Shown here in pieces: positions 25,658-33,460 of a DNA stretch of 64,000 nucleotides. A model generated the notes under the pieces. The model did not search any database. It was not told the DNA's origin and saw only the letters and a list, made by a program, of their open reading frames with translations. This DNA is from Streptantibioticus silvisoli (GTDB taxonomy: Bacteria; Actinomycetota; Actinomycetes; Streptomycetales; Streptomycetaceae): assembly GCF_027947535.2 (NCBI RefSeq), contig NZ_JAAGKO020000040.1, forward strand, positions 17,973 through 81,972, given 5' to 3'. Positions within the stretch are counted from its first letter, which is position 1. Every line of letters starts with the position of its first letter. The position numbers were made by a program, and so were the translations under genes.

Positions 25658-25843
25658 TCAGTGGCCGTAGTGGGTGGGGAGGGGGAGGCCGAGGGTCGCG
25701 TAGTACACCTCGGCGTGCTCGGTGCCGTCGGTCGCACCGGTCACGTACCGGTCGGTCACCTCGGCGACCACCCCGTCGGCGGTTTCCTGGTCACCGGCTT
25801 CGCGGGCGGCGATGTACCGGTCGGTCGACTCGTACTGGGACAT
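25658..25843 (-). CDS. Small hypothetical protein
   Basis: A 61-residue acidic protein (MSQYESTDRYIAAREAGDQE) from ATG 25843 with AAAGGA upstream. Function unknown; it sits in the run of small genes downstream of traB. Confidence 0.65.
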   Translation of the reverse strand: MSQYESTDRYIAAREAGDQETADGVVAEVTDRYVTGATDGTEHAEVYYATLGLPLPTHYGH

Positions 25844-25865
25844 GACGGGGTCCTTTCGGTGGTGG

Positions 25866-26645
25866 TCAGCTGGCTTTGGCGGCTTTGCCGCGGCCGTTGC
25901 AGGGGGCGCAGACGGTGGTGGTCTGCGTGCCGGAGTCGAGGGTGTAGAGGGCGCCGGTGCCGCCGCAGTCCCCGCACAGGCCCTTCTTGCGGGCGGCGGC
26001 CGGGGTGATGCGGGAGTTCTGGGCGAGCCACTGCAAGTCGGTCTTCGGGGCGGCGGCGGTGTTGGTCTTGGTGAGCGAGGCGGTCTTCGCCGGGGCGGGG
26101 AGGTTGGTCGGGTCGACTCCTTCGGGGAGTTGCATGACGAGTCCGCCGCCCATGGGCCGGCCGCCGTGCTTCTCCTGCTCGTGGGTGCGGAGTGCCTTGG
26201 TGGCGGTCTTGTCGTCGTGGTGGCGGGGCTTCTGGCTCTTGCCGCAGGGGCACCTCCAGCCCAGGAGGCCCGACCGCTTGTCGACCCCGGCGCGGGCTGC
26301 GGCGTGGATCCTGAGCTTGGAGACCTTGACCTCGCGCGGCTTGGCAGGGCAGGTCTTGGAGCCGGCGAACGAACCGTCCTTGTCCCGCTTGGTGATCACG
26401 CCGAGGCCGCCGCAGGTCTGGCAGCCCTCATGGGTGATGCGGAGGATCGCCGCATCTTTCCGGGAGCGCACGGACTCGTGATGAGCCTTGGCATGGCGGG
26501 CGATCCGGCGGCCGAGCCACGAGGCGAACCGTTCGGCGGGGCTGGTGTGGCGGCTCGGCCGCTTGGCAACCGCAGCCCGGGTTGCGGGGCGCTTGGCGGG
26601 CTTCTTGGCGGTCCGCTTGCTGGGAGTGGCGGTCGTCGCGGCCAT
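25866..26645 (-). CDS. Zinc-finger protein with DnaJ-type CxxCxG motifs
   Basis: A 259-residue protein. A very basic Lys/Ala-rich N-terminus is followed by CQTCGGLG, a WRCPCGKSQKP segment and a C-terminal CGDCGGTG ... CAPCNGRG pair. The motifs are like DnaJ zinc centres. Proteins of this type lie directly after traB in Streptomyces transfer modules. May bind DNA through the basic part. Starts 138 bp after traB. Confidence 0.75.
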   Translation of the reverse strand: MAATTATPSKRTAKKPAKRPATRAAVAKRPSRHTSPAERFASWLGRRIARHAKAHHESVRSRKDAAILRITHEGCQTCGGLGVITKRDKDGSFAGSKTCPAKPREVKVSKLRIHAAARAGVDKRSGLLGWRCPCGKSQKPRHHDDKTATKALRTHEQEKHGGRPMGGGLVMQLPEGVDPTNLPAPAKTASLTKTNTAAAPKTDLQWLAQNSRITPAAARKKGLCGDCGGTGALYTLDSGTQTTTVCAPCNGRGKAAKAS

Positions 26646-26707
26646 GATCGGCGGGTCCTTTCAGGATCGTCACAAATACGGAGGAATAGGTTGGCGGGAG
26701 CCCGGCG

Positions 26708-26830
26708 TGGACCCGGCGGGAGGGCGGCGGACACCCGGCGACCTGCACCGATGCCTCGCCGTCCCGCCGGGCTGCCGCCGGGGTTACGCCGGGCTCTTAC
26801 CGGGGTTCTGCCGGGCCTTCGCCGGGTCCA
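26708..26830. other. Candidate clt (TraB recognition) repeat array
   Basis: The last traB codons and the following bases contain CCCGGCG-type units on the minus strand in 11-12 bp steps (about 26830 to 26768): ACCCGGCG, GCCCGGCA, CCCCGGTA, GCCCGGCG, CCCCGGCG, GCCCGGCG. Inverted units (ACCCGGCG on the plus strand at about 26701-26740) follow. The pSVH1 TraB recognition octamer is GACCCGGA, so a close GACCCGGC is present twice. This fits a clt locus; inferred. Confidence 0.5.
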
Positions 26831-28925
26831 ACAGGCCCTTCGCGGCCTTCTCGACGTCGTCACGGGTCCAACCGCGGAGGTATCCCTCCGGGCAGTTCTG
26901 CCGGTCCGCCTTCACATCGGCGTGGGACCGGAGCTTCTTGCCGAGGACGGTGCTGTCGATCCCCTCGATCCCGGCCGCCTCGACAGCGGGGACGAGGATC
27001 TCGGTCGACGGCAGGAAGTCCCGGCCACGGGAGTCGAACTCCTGAAACAGCACCGACAGCAAGAACGCGTCGGCCTCGTCGGAGACGGCAAGCTGGTCGG
27101 TCAGCGAGCCCCGCTGGGCAGTGGACTCCAGTGCGTATCCGGCGGCGAGGATGGTGTCGGCGTCGGTCCGGTTGACGCCGGCAGCGACGCGCTCCGGCAC
27201 GGCGTTGAGGATCTGGTCGCGGCTGTAGCCGTTGAAACGGTGCCGGATCGGGCGGGTGAACTGGCCGCCCATGATGTAGGACTGGCCGGCGTCGTTGACC
27301 ACCGGGCCGACGGCGGGCTTCATGCGGTCAGGGCGCCAACCGAGGGCACCCATGCCCGCACCGAACACGATCCGCACGTCCTCGAAGCGACACGCCATGC
27401 CGATCCGGTAGGGGATCACCCCGGCCACGGCGTCACCGAGGGCGTCCCCGGTGGCTTCCTGACCCATCATAATCAGGTAGACGCCGTACTGGCGCCCCGT
27501 GCGCAACACGTCGATGGCCGTCTTCTTCCCCTTCGGCGTGAGCAGCAGGTACTCGTCGATGAAGATGTAGACGTGCGGGTGCTCGGCGGTCGCCTTCCAC
27601 CGGTCGCCCATGCCCGGCACGCGGGGCATGACTTCCTTGCGGGCGTTGACGTAGGCGAGGGCGCGGTCCAGGGCTTCCTCGCACTCCTCCTGGGTGCGGG
27701 CCCGCAGTTCCATGAGATCACCGAACTCTGCGAGTCCGCCCTTGATCGGGTCGAGGTCCCAGCAGACTGCGTCCACACAGGCGGTGAGGGCCTCGGCGAT
27801 GGTGCGGGAGGCGCCGAGGGTCTTGCCGGCGCCCATCGCGCCGACGACCAGGGCGCAGAACCCGTCGAGGGTGATCTCGAACGGGCTGCCGTCCATGGCC
27901 CGGCCCATGACGATCGCGTCGTGCACGGACAGGGATCGGGGGGCATGGATCTGCGGTCGGGGCATGTCGGCGAACGGGTCGGCGCGGACGAGGCGGACGG
28001 TGATGCGGGACTTGTCACTGGCCAGCGGTTCCATCATGAACCCGCCATCCGGGATGGCCAGGTGAGATTCGATCTGGTCGGCGGCGGACTGAACCTTGCC
28101 CGGTGTCGAGCCCTTGAGGACGACATCGATCTCGTAGCCCCAATCGCGGACCGACCCGAGGATGATGCTGCGGGTGCTGACACCCTCGGCGGCCAGGGCC
28201 CGGCCGACACAGTCGGCGACCTGCTCCGGCGACTTGCACCAGGCGAGCGGGTAGGGCTCGACACCATCGTCGATGTCCTCGGCGGCGACGATCTCCCCGG
28301 GGGCGATCCGGCGGTTGAGCCGGTACCGCCCGTAGGCGGTGATCGCGGCGACGGCGGCGGCGGCTTCGGCTCCGGGCAGGATGGCCCAGGAGTCGGCGGC
28401 GGCCAGGCCGGCTCCGGCGGTGAGGCCCCACCAGCCGAGGAGGTCGGCGAGTCCGAGGCCGCCGATGCTGCGGGCGAGGAACTTCCAGCGGGTTCGCCGG
28501 GTCTGGTGGATCTTGGTCCAGTCGGTGGCGGATGCCATGCCGCCGATGGTGTCGTGGTGGTCCCGGGCGCGGACGTACCGGTAGCCGAGGCGGCTGGTGT
28601 GCAGGAGGCCGTGGCCGAAGTAGCGGGTGCCGAGGGCGGTGGCGCGGCCGGTGTATCGGGCGGCGGTCATCGCCGCCGACCCGCCACGGTAGAGAACCGG
28701 GGGCCTCGGGACGTAGTACTCGACGATGCCCGGAGCGGTGTCCTCGCCGTCGTCGGCCTGGTCGTCGACAACCATCTCGATGGTGTCGGCGGAGGTGCGG
28801 TCGACCACCTCGCCGACGATCGTCAGGTGCGGCTTGTGGAGGCTCACGGTCGGCGCGTCGGAGCGCATGAAGTCGGGGACATCCAGGTCGTCGCCGGACT
28901 CCCGGATCGTGTAGTTAGTAGACAT
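26784..28925 (-). CDS. TraB/FtsK-type DNA translocase for conjugation
   Basis: A 713-residue protein. N-terminal extension, hydrophobic segments at about 150-200, then an FtsK/SpoIIIE motor: Walker A GAMGAGKT at 362-369, Walker B VYIFIDE at 452-458, DLDPIKGG between them, and TGRQYGVYLIMMGQ further on. The C-terminal part looks like a winged helix, the DNA-sequence reader in TraB. Such proteins move double-stranded DNA between Streptomyces mycelia. It starts 3 bp after the Spd-like stop. Confidence 0.88.
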   Translation of the reverse strand: MSTNYTIRESGDDLDVPDFMRSDAPTVSLHKPHLTIVGEVVDRTSADTIEMVVDDQADDGEDTAPGIVEYYVPRPPVLYRGGSAAMTAARYTGRATALGTRYFGHGLLHTSRLGYRYVRARDHHDTIGGMASATDWTKIHQTRRTRWKFLARSIGGLGLADLLGWWGLTAGAGLAAADSWAILPGAEAAAAVAAITAYGRYRLNRRIAPGEIVAAEDIDDGVEPYPLAWCKSPEQVADCVGRALAAEGVSTRSIILGSVRDWGYEIDVVLKGSTPGKVQSAADQIESHLAIPDGGFMMEPLASDKSRITVRLVRADPFADMPRPQIHAPRSLSVHDAIVMGRAMDGSPFEITLDGFCALVVGAMGAGKTLGASRTIAEALTACVDAVCWDLDPIKGGLAEFGDLMELRARTQEECEEALDRALAYVNARKEVMPRVPGMGDRWKATAEHPHVYIFIDEYLLLTPKGKKTAIDVLRTGRQYGVYLIMMGQEATGDALGDAVAGVIPYRIGMACRFEDVRIVFGAGMGALGWRPDRMKPAVGPVVNDAGQSYIMGGQFTRPIRHRFNGYSRDQILNAVPERVAAGVNRTDADTILAAGYALESTAQRGSLTDQLAVSDEADAFLLSVLFQEFDSRGRDFLPSTEILVPAVEAAGIEGIDSTVLGKKLRSHADVKADRQNCPEGYLRGWTRDDVEKAAKGLLDPAKARQNPGKSPA

Positions 28926-28928
28926 CGG

Positions 28929-30371
28929 TCAGCCCTCCTGGGGGTCGCTGTTGTGGACCTGCTTGGCGGTGATGGACGCCTGCCGGCGGGCCGCGTTCAC
29001 GTACTGCGGGGTGTCTCCTGCACGTCGCGTCGGGGGCTTGCGAGCGGGCCCTCGCTGAGCACGGGGCATTTGGTTTGCACGCTGCGACGACACGCTCTTT
29101 TCTGTGCCCTTTTCGGCACCCTGCGTGACGTACTTCTGCATGCGGCTGACAGCCGCGTTGCGAGCGCCCACGACGTTCGCGTCCTCACCCGGCGCGGCAC
29201 CGTTCACGTCGAAGCACGCCTGCCGCCACGTGGCCTCCGAAACCGTCGTCTCACCAAGCGCGGTGGACAGTCGGACGGCCCGCTCCCACTCCTTCGGATA
29301 GAACTCCTCGCGCTGCTTCGCGAGCTTCTGCGCAGCCTCCGCCGCAGCCTTCTCCTCGGCAGCCTTCGCGACGTCCGCACGCTGCTTGGCGGCCTTCTCT
29401 TCGGCGGCAATCCGGGCGGCTTCCTTCTTCGCGGCACGCCGCTGTGCGCGGGTCAGCTTCCCGTCGCGGAGGCGGATGCGACCGTGCTCGTGGAGGTCCC
29501 ACACACCGGGCCCGGCCAGTGATGCGAACGCGGTGCCGGCAGCGGTGGCCATGTCGAAGTGCGTCAGGCCGTGGGACAGGTTGATACCGGCGGCGAGGAA
29601 CGCCAGGGTCCAGGCGATGAGCCGGTAGTGCCAATGCGGCCGGTGGTCATCAACCGCAGCGGCAGCACCACGGAGCACGACCCAGGCGCCGCCTTCGAGG
29701 ACGACGGGTGCGGCCAGAAGCCAGGGGGCGTTCGGGTTGTAGAACGCCGACATCTGTACGGGGAGGGCGACGATCGCGCACACGATTGCGAAGCTGATTG
29801 CCGCTTTACGCCATGACTTAGCGGACGAGGCGACCTTGGTCTGAGCATCGGCGTTCTGGCGCCGTTCGGCTTCGGCAGCCTCGCGGGCTTCGCGGGCCGT
29901 GCGCTCCTCCTCTTCCCTCTTGCGGTTGGCGGCGGCGATGCGGGTGTCGTTGTCGGCCTTCTCGCGGTCGAACCGCAGCTGGTTTCGCTTGAGGTTGAGG
30001 GCTTCCTTCTCGTTGGCGATCCGCAGGGCTTCCTTCTCTTCGGCCGCCTTGGCTGCGGTCGCTTCGGCTTCGGCGGCGGCTGCGACGCGTCGGGCTTCGG
30101 CTTTGGCGGCGGCGTCGAGTCGGATCGCCTCGGCCTGCGCTTCGGCGAGCGGGTCGCTGGTCGGCTGGACGGGTTCGGCGTGGGCGTGCTGCTCGACCGA
30201 CACCGGCAGGGCGGCCAGGGTCTGGGTCGGGGCGACGGTCGGCGTCGGCAGGTTGATGGGGAAGTCGACGAGCCGGATCTGGGTCGCCGCGGCCCGCTTG
30301 GGCGTGTCGACGGTGTGGCCGTTGACGGGCTGCCCGTTGGGGCCGTACAGGCGAGCCGGGGCGGTGGTCAC
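28929..30371 (-). CDS. Spd-like protein, DUF2637-type membrane region with coiled coils
   Basis: A 480-residue protein. Long Ala/Glu/Arg coiled coil at about 75-170, three to four membrane helices at about 185-275 (AISFAIVCAIVALPVQM, APVVLEGGAWVVLR, LIAWTLAFLAAGINLS), a second coiled coil at 310-360 and a basic C-terminus. The membrane core is DUF2637-like, as in SpdB/spread proteins that help plasmid spreading between mycelial compartments. Directly upstream of TraB in the same operon. Confidence 0.8.
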   Translation of the reverse strand: MTTAPARLYGPNGQPVNGHTVDTPKRAAATQIRLVDFPINLPTPTVAPTQTLAALPVSVEQHAHAEPVQPTSDPLAEAQAEAIRLDAAAKAEARRVAAAAEAEATAAKAAEEKEALRIANEKEALNLKRNQLRFDREKADNDTRIAAANRKREEEERTAREAREAAEAERRQNADAQTKVASSAKSWRKAAISFAIVCAIVALPVQMSAFYNPNAPWLLAAPVVLEGGAWVVLRGAAAAVDDHRPHWHYRLIAWTLAFLAAGINLSHGLTHFDMATAAGTAFASLAGPGVWDLHEHGRIRLRDGKLTRAQRRAAKKEAARIAAEEKAAKQRADVAKAAEEKAAAEAAQKLAKQREEFYPKEWERAVRLSTALGETTVSEATWRQACFDVNGAAPGEDANVVGARNAAVSRMQKYVTQGAEKGTEKSVSSQRANQMPRAQRGPARKPPTRRAGDTPQYVNAARRQASITAKQVHNSDPQEG

Positions 30372-30403
30372 GGTGGATCAGTCCTCTCAGGGTCAGGTGG
30401 GGG

Positions 30404-30700
30404 TCAGGCTGCGGTTTGGGCGCGGGTGCGGTTGAACTCGGTGGCGAACGCCTCGGCGACGCCTACACCGAGGGACTGGCCGAACGGCTGGCGCCCGGCC
30501 TTCGCGGAGGCGGCGTACTCGGCGCGGGCGGCGATGTAGGCGGCGAGGGTAATGAGGGCGCGGGCGGCCCGGAGGGCGAACACCGCGACACCGAGCAGGG
30601 CCAGGCCGGTGGCGACGAGGATGCGCGGTATCCACCGGCACACCCCCCGCACAACCAGCCGGAACCGGGAGGGCTTCGCGGTGATCAGGTAGGTGTTCAC
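30404..30700 (-). CDS. Small membrane protein, spread-like
   Basis: A 98-residue protein from GTG 30700. A basic N-terminus, a membrane segment at about 25-60 (VATGLALLGVAVFALRAA), then a soluble tail. GTGA overlap with the upstream metallopeptidase-like gene. Position in the tra block supports a spread role; inferred. Confidence 0.7.
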   Translation of the reverse strand: MNTYLITAKPSRFRLVVRGVCRWIPRILVATGLALLGVAVFALRAARALITLAAYIAARAEYAASAKAGRQPFGQSLGVGVAEAFATEFNRTRAQTAA

Positions 30701-31146
30701 GCCGACACCCGGCCCGCGAACGTCTCGGTGATCAGGTGCTCGATGCGGTACGCCTCGTCCTCGTCGGCGTTGATCGCGTCCGGGTTCGCACCCGGGCGGC
30801 TGGCCTGGGCGACGTGGACCAGCTCGTGACAGAGCGTCGGCCACAGGTGTCGGCGCCCCGCGGTGTGGACGATGACGAGGGAGTCCTCGCCGCCGGTGCA
30901 GCCAATGGTCTGGCCGTAGCATCCGCGGCTGTCCCACCAGGTGCGCAGCCACTCCCGCGCGCCGCCGGGGGTCCAGTAGGTCGGGGAGAGGATCAAGGAG
31001 GCCAGGGCGCGGGAGCCGAGCAGCACGGTGCACTCGGGCACCGGCTCGCCCAGCGCGTCGGCGACGGCGGCACGGGCCCGACGGACCATCGGCGCATCGG
31101 ACACGTCGGCGGCACGCAGGATCGGCAGGGCCAGCGGGAAGTACAC
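30697..31146 (-). CDS. HExxH zinc metallopeptidase-like protein
   Basis: A 149-residue protein. LCHELVHVAQ at about residues 106-115 is a zinc-binding HExxH helix, and EDEAYRIEHL follows as a possible third ligand region. Compact for a peptidase, similar to SprT/ImmA-like small gluzincins. Located in the transfer operon. Possible roles are local wall or regulator cleavage; not shown. Confidence 0.7.
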   Translation of the reverse strand: MYFPLALPILRAADVSDAPMVRRARAAVADALGEPVPECTVLLGSRALASLILSPTYWTPGGAREWLRTWWDSRGCYGQTIGCTGGEDSLVIVHTAGRRHLWPTLCHELVHVAQASRPGANPDAINADEDEAYRIEHLITETFAGRVSA

Positions 31147-31228
31147 GATGGGAGTCCCTTCGGGGAGTTGCGGGTCTGAGGGGTTGCCACCCGTCCTGGG
31201 CGCGGGGCCCGGGGCGGATGGGTGACCG

Positions 31229-31441
31229 TCAGCGGCGGCGGGTGCGGGTGCGGGTGCGGGCGGTGTAGAGCCGGTTGATCGACCACTGGTAGCCGATGAA
31301 GCACCCCCAGCCGGCGGCGATCGTGACCGGCAGCCCGGTGTGGTGGGCGTGGATGCGGTAGGCGATACCGACCGCGAGAACGGCGGCGATCAGGGTGATG
31401 AGCAGGGCCGGGGTTGTGTTCTTGGCTCGGGTGCTGGGCAT
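31229..31441 (-). CDS. Small two-helix membrane protein of the transfer block
   Basis: A 70-residue protein (two segments PALLITLIAAVLAVGIAY and LPVTIAAGWGCFIGYQW) with a basic Arg/Thr-rich C-terminus. Similar small membrane proteins (SpdD-like) occur in Streptomyces plasmids. A hairpin at about 31192-31224 follows its stop. Confidence 0.7.
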   Translation of the reverse strand: MPSTRAKNTTPALLITLIAAVLAVGIAYRIHAHHTGLPVTIAAGWGCFIGYQWSINRLYTARTRTRTRRR

Positions 31442-31465
31442 CGGTGTCCTTCGGGCGGTGGTCTG

Positions 31466-31555
31466 TCAGTGGAAGTGGCCGGTAGCCGTGCCGATGATGG
31501 CGATGAGTGCGACGGTGAACATCAGGTAGACGGCGGCGAATGTCAGGTAGCGCAT
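31466..31555 (-). CDS. Very small membrane peptide
   Basis: A 29-residue peptide from ATG 31555 (FAAVYLMFTVALIAIIGTA), one membrane helix. AAGGGG leader. Too short for standard annotation but placed between two transfer-block genes with proper spacing. Function unknown. Confidence 0.5.
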   Translation of the reverse strand: MRYLTFAAVYLMFTVALIAIIGTATGHFH

Positions 31556-31597
31556 GGGTGGGCCCCTTCGGGATTGCTGTGGTGGATGAGGTTGGTG

Positions 31598-31650
31598 CTG
31601 GCGGATCTCCAGGCCGCCCGTGCGAGACGGGCGGCGAGGGCTACCGTCAG
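31598..31650 (-). repeat. Intergenic hairpin element, copy B
   Basis: CTGGCGGATCTCC (31598-31610), stem CCGCCCGT (31614-31621) with ACGGGCGG (31627-31634), and GGGCTACCGTCAG (31638-31650). Flanks match copies A and C but the stem sequence differs and still pairs. Directly after the stop of the RapZ-C-like gene. Confidence 0.8.
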
Positions 31651-32030
31651 CGGCCGATGACGGGCCGGTGCAGGTCGCGGTGGGTCAACTCGATGGCGCC
31701 CCCGTAGTTCGCCCGCAGCAGGCCCGCCACGAAATCAGCGACCGCTGCACTGCGGTGCCGGCCGCCAACACAGCCGACCGCGACACGGATCGGGGCGTCG
31801 CCGGGGCCGGCGAGGTAAGCGCGGACCATGGCGACGGTGGCGTCCACGAGGTCCCAGATCCCGGGGGTGGCGCCCACGACCGCGCGCACGGGCATGTCGG
31901 CGGCGGTCATCTCCCGCAACGCTGGGTCGACATGGGGGTCGCGGAAATGCTGGCGGAGGTCGAGGGTCAGGTGAGCCTCCGGGGCCGCACCGTGGCCGTA
32001 TCCGAAGCTGGTGATCGTGACCTGAGACAT
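31647..32030 (-). CDS. RapZ C-terminal-domain-like protein
   Basis: A 127-residue protein from ATG 32030. It carries the motif GCVGGRHRSAAVADFV (about residues 88-103), typical of the RapZ C-terminal domain, and an early SFGYGHGAAPEAHLTLDLR. The P-loop kinase half of full RapZ is absent. Stand-alone versions occur on Streptomyces plasmids. A phosphate/nucleotide- or RNA-binding role is likely but unproven. Confidence 0.8.
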   Translation of the reverse strand: MSQVTITSFGYGHGAAPEAHLTLDLRQHFRDPHVDPALREMTAADMPVRAVVGATPGIWDLVDATVAMVRAYLAGPGDAPIRVAVGCVGGRHRSAAVADFVAGLLRANYGGAIELTHRDLHRPVIGR

Positions 32031-32058
32031 GAGAGGCACCTTTCAATGTGGTGAACGG

Positions 32059-32229
32059 TCAGCCGGCGGTGGGGTAGTTGCGGCGCTCCTCCGGCAGGTC
32101 GGCGCCGGACTTGAGACCGTCGATCAGCGGGCCGCGCAGCGGGTCACCGTCCGGGAGGGCGCGGGCAGAGGTGAGCAGTTCGTGGCTGCGGGCGAAGTCA
32201 TCGGCGTCGGTCTCGCGACGGGGGCTCAT
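32059..32229 (-). CDS. Small hypothetical protein
   Basis: A 56-residue charged protein (MSPRRETDADDFARSHELLT), ATG 32229 with GAGGAG 5-6 bp upstream. Function unknown. Confidence 0.65.
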   Translation of the reverse strand: MSPRRETDADDFARSHELLTSARALPDGDPLRGPLIDGLKSGADLPEERRNYPTAG

Positions 32230-32263
32230 GGGGTTCTCCTCAAGGTCGGGGGTTGATCCGGCG

Positions 32264-32325
32264 GGTCTGGCGGATCTCCGCCCCATCCGGGCCCCAGGGG
32301 TCCGGACAGGACGGGCTACCGTCAG
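32264..32325 (-). repeat. Intergenic hairpin element, copy C
   Basis: GGTCTGGCGGATCTCCG (32264-32280) is identical to copy A. Then a stem around TCCGG (32286-32290)/CCGGA (32302-32306), and GGGCTACCGTCAG (32313-32325). It follows the stop of the 32322-32543 gene. Confidence 0.75.
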
Positions 32326-32543
32326 CTGTGGGTGCGGTTGGCTCGGCGGATGTCGTCGTCGGTGGCGCCCAGGGCGTGAGCCCGACGGACAGCGGCAACA
32401 CCGGCTTCGACCGCGGCGGCGTACTCGTCGTTGTCGGTACCGAGCACGATCTCCACGGCCGCAACGTGAGTCGCGGCAGAGACAACGGCGGCGGCAGCAC
32501 CCTTGGGGGACATGGGCATCTCCTCGGTATTCGGGTCGGTCAC
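32322..32543 (-). CDS. Small helical protein
   Basis: A 73-residue protein from GTG 32543 (GTGA overlap). Ala/Val-rich helix (AAAVVSAATHVAAVEIV). An internal ATG at 32513 (MSPKGAAAAV) with GGAG is an alternative start. Unknown. Confidence 0.6.
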   Translation of the reverse strand: MTDPNTEEMPMSPKGAAAAVVSAATHVAAVEIVLGTDNDEYAAAVEAGVAAVRRAHALGATDDDIRRANRTHS

Positions 32544-32728
32544 GGCCGGCCCTCCGGCTGGACCGTGTACTGGGCGGCGTTCCCGTAGGCGTCCTGCGCT
32601 GCCTGCTGGTGGAAGGCCACTGACTGGCCGGAGAGCTGAAGTTCCACGATCCGGGCGGCCAGGTTGTCGCCCCGCTGCTGCTCCTCCGCCGCCAACATCG
32701 GCGCCGGGCCCGATCCGAAGAGGTTCAC
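32540..32728 (-). CDS. Small hypothetical protein
   Basis: A 62-residue protein from GTG 32728 with GTGA overlaps on both sides. Gln/Ala-rich helix (ARIVELQLSGQSVAFHQQAA). Unknown. Confidence 0.6.
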   Translation of the reverse strand: MNLFGSGPAPMLAAEEQQRGDNLAARIVELQLSGQSVAFHQQAAQDAYGNAAQYTVQPEGRP

Positions 32729-32877
32729 GACCGGCCACCGTTCCGGAGCCGTTCGGCTTCGGTGCGGGCTTCTTCGGCGAGCTTCCGGGCTTCCTCGGCC
32801 TGCGCGATGCGAGCGGCGGTCCAGGAATCGGCGTCGGGGTTGGTCTGCTGGCCGATCGATCCGAGGGCCACGGTCAC
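32725..32877 (-). CDS. Small coiled-coil protein
   Basis: A 50-residue protein from GTG 32877, ending in the helix AARIAQAEEARKLAEEAR. GTGA overlaps. Unknown. Confidence 0.6.
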   Translation of the reverse strand: MTVALGSIGQQTNPDADSWTAARIAQAEEARKLAEEARTEAERLRNGGRS

Positions 32878-33032
32878 CACCCCCGGACGGTGGCGACGGT
32901 GCGGCGCACGTGCGCCGGGGTCACCGACAGGGGCCTCGGCTCGACCGGGTGCTGCCGACGCTCCTCCACCAGTTCGGACGCCGCTTCCTCCGCCGCGTCG
33001 CCGATGATCTCGGCCTTCTCCGCCGCGGTCAC
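32874..33032 (-). CDS. Small hypothetical protein
   Basis: A 52-residue protein from GTG 33032 (TAAEKAEIIGDAAEEAASEL). GTGA overlaps with both neighbours. Unknown. Confidence 0.6.
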   Translation of the reverse strand: MTAAEKAEIIGDAAEEAASELVEERRQHPVEPRPLSVTPAHVRRTVATVRGW

Positions 33033-33154
33033 CGCACACCACCCGACAAGCGGGCCAACATCTCGCTGGGGGCCACGGACCCCTTCGGCCGCCCGTACTC
33101 CGGGCTGCGAACCTTGCCCTGCTCCAGCAGCTTCGTGCGAGACGACCGCGCCAT
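33029..33154 (-). CDS. Small basic protein
   Basis: A 41-residue protein from ATG 33154 (MARSSRTKLLEQGKVRSPEY). Its start overlaps the preceding stop. The basic N-terminus suggests nucleic acid binding. Unknown. Confidence 0.55.
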   Translation of the reverse strand: MARSSRTKLLEQGKVRSPEYGRPKGSVAPSEMLARLSGGVR

Positions 33155-33348
33155 CACGACACCCCCAAGGCGGTGACGAGACGGGCCAGGGCAGCCACAC
33201 CACGCGGCGACAAGTGCTGCGCCGCAGCGTGAGCAGCGCGATCCGCGTCCGACATGCGAGGGGCCGTGCCACGGACGCGGCGCAGGGCCTCGTCCTCCTG
33301 CGACAAGCGATTGGTGGGCGCCGACGGCGCACCGGTACGATCGGACAT
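33154..33348 (-). CDS. Small hypothetical protein
   Basis: A 64-residue protein from ATG 33348 with AGGAGGACC upstream; C-terminal helix (RGVAALARLVTALGVS). First gene of a tightly coupled run of six to 32322. Unknown function. Confidence 0.65.
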   Translation of the reverse strand: MSDRTGAPSAPTNRLSQEDEALRRVRGTAPRMSDADRAAHAAAQHLSPRGVAALARLVTALGVS

Positions 33349-33385
33349 CTGGTCCTCCTGGTGAAGCAGGTGGGATTTGACCGGG

Positions 33386-33440
33386 GCGGTGTGCAACCAC
33401 CAACCCGGGGACTACGGGACCCGTCGCGGTGTGCAACCAC
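33386..33440. repeat. 15-bp direct repeat pair with 40-bp step
   Basis: GCGGTGTGCAACCAC is present at 33386-33400 and 33426-33440, perfect copies exactly 40 bp apart, in the leader of the 33348 gene behind the excisionase-like gene. Possible control sites, iterons or integrase arm sites. Confidence 0.6.
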
Positions 33441-33460
33441 TGCGGCGGGTTTCTTGCTGT

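Noticed and set aside
25722..29522. 1266-codon plus-strand open frame opposite traB and spd
   Set aside because: It is an antisense shadow of high-GC genes with repetitive Gly/Val/Arg content and no recognisable family.
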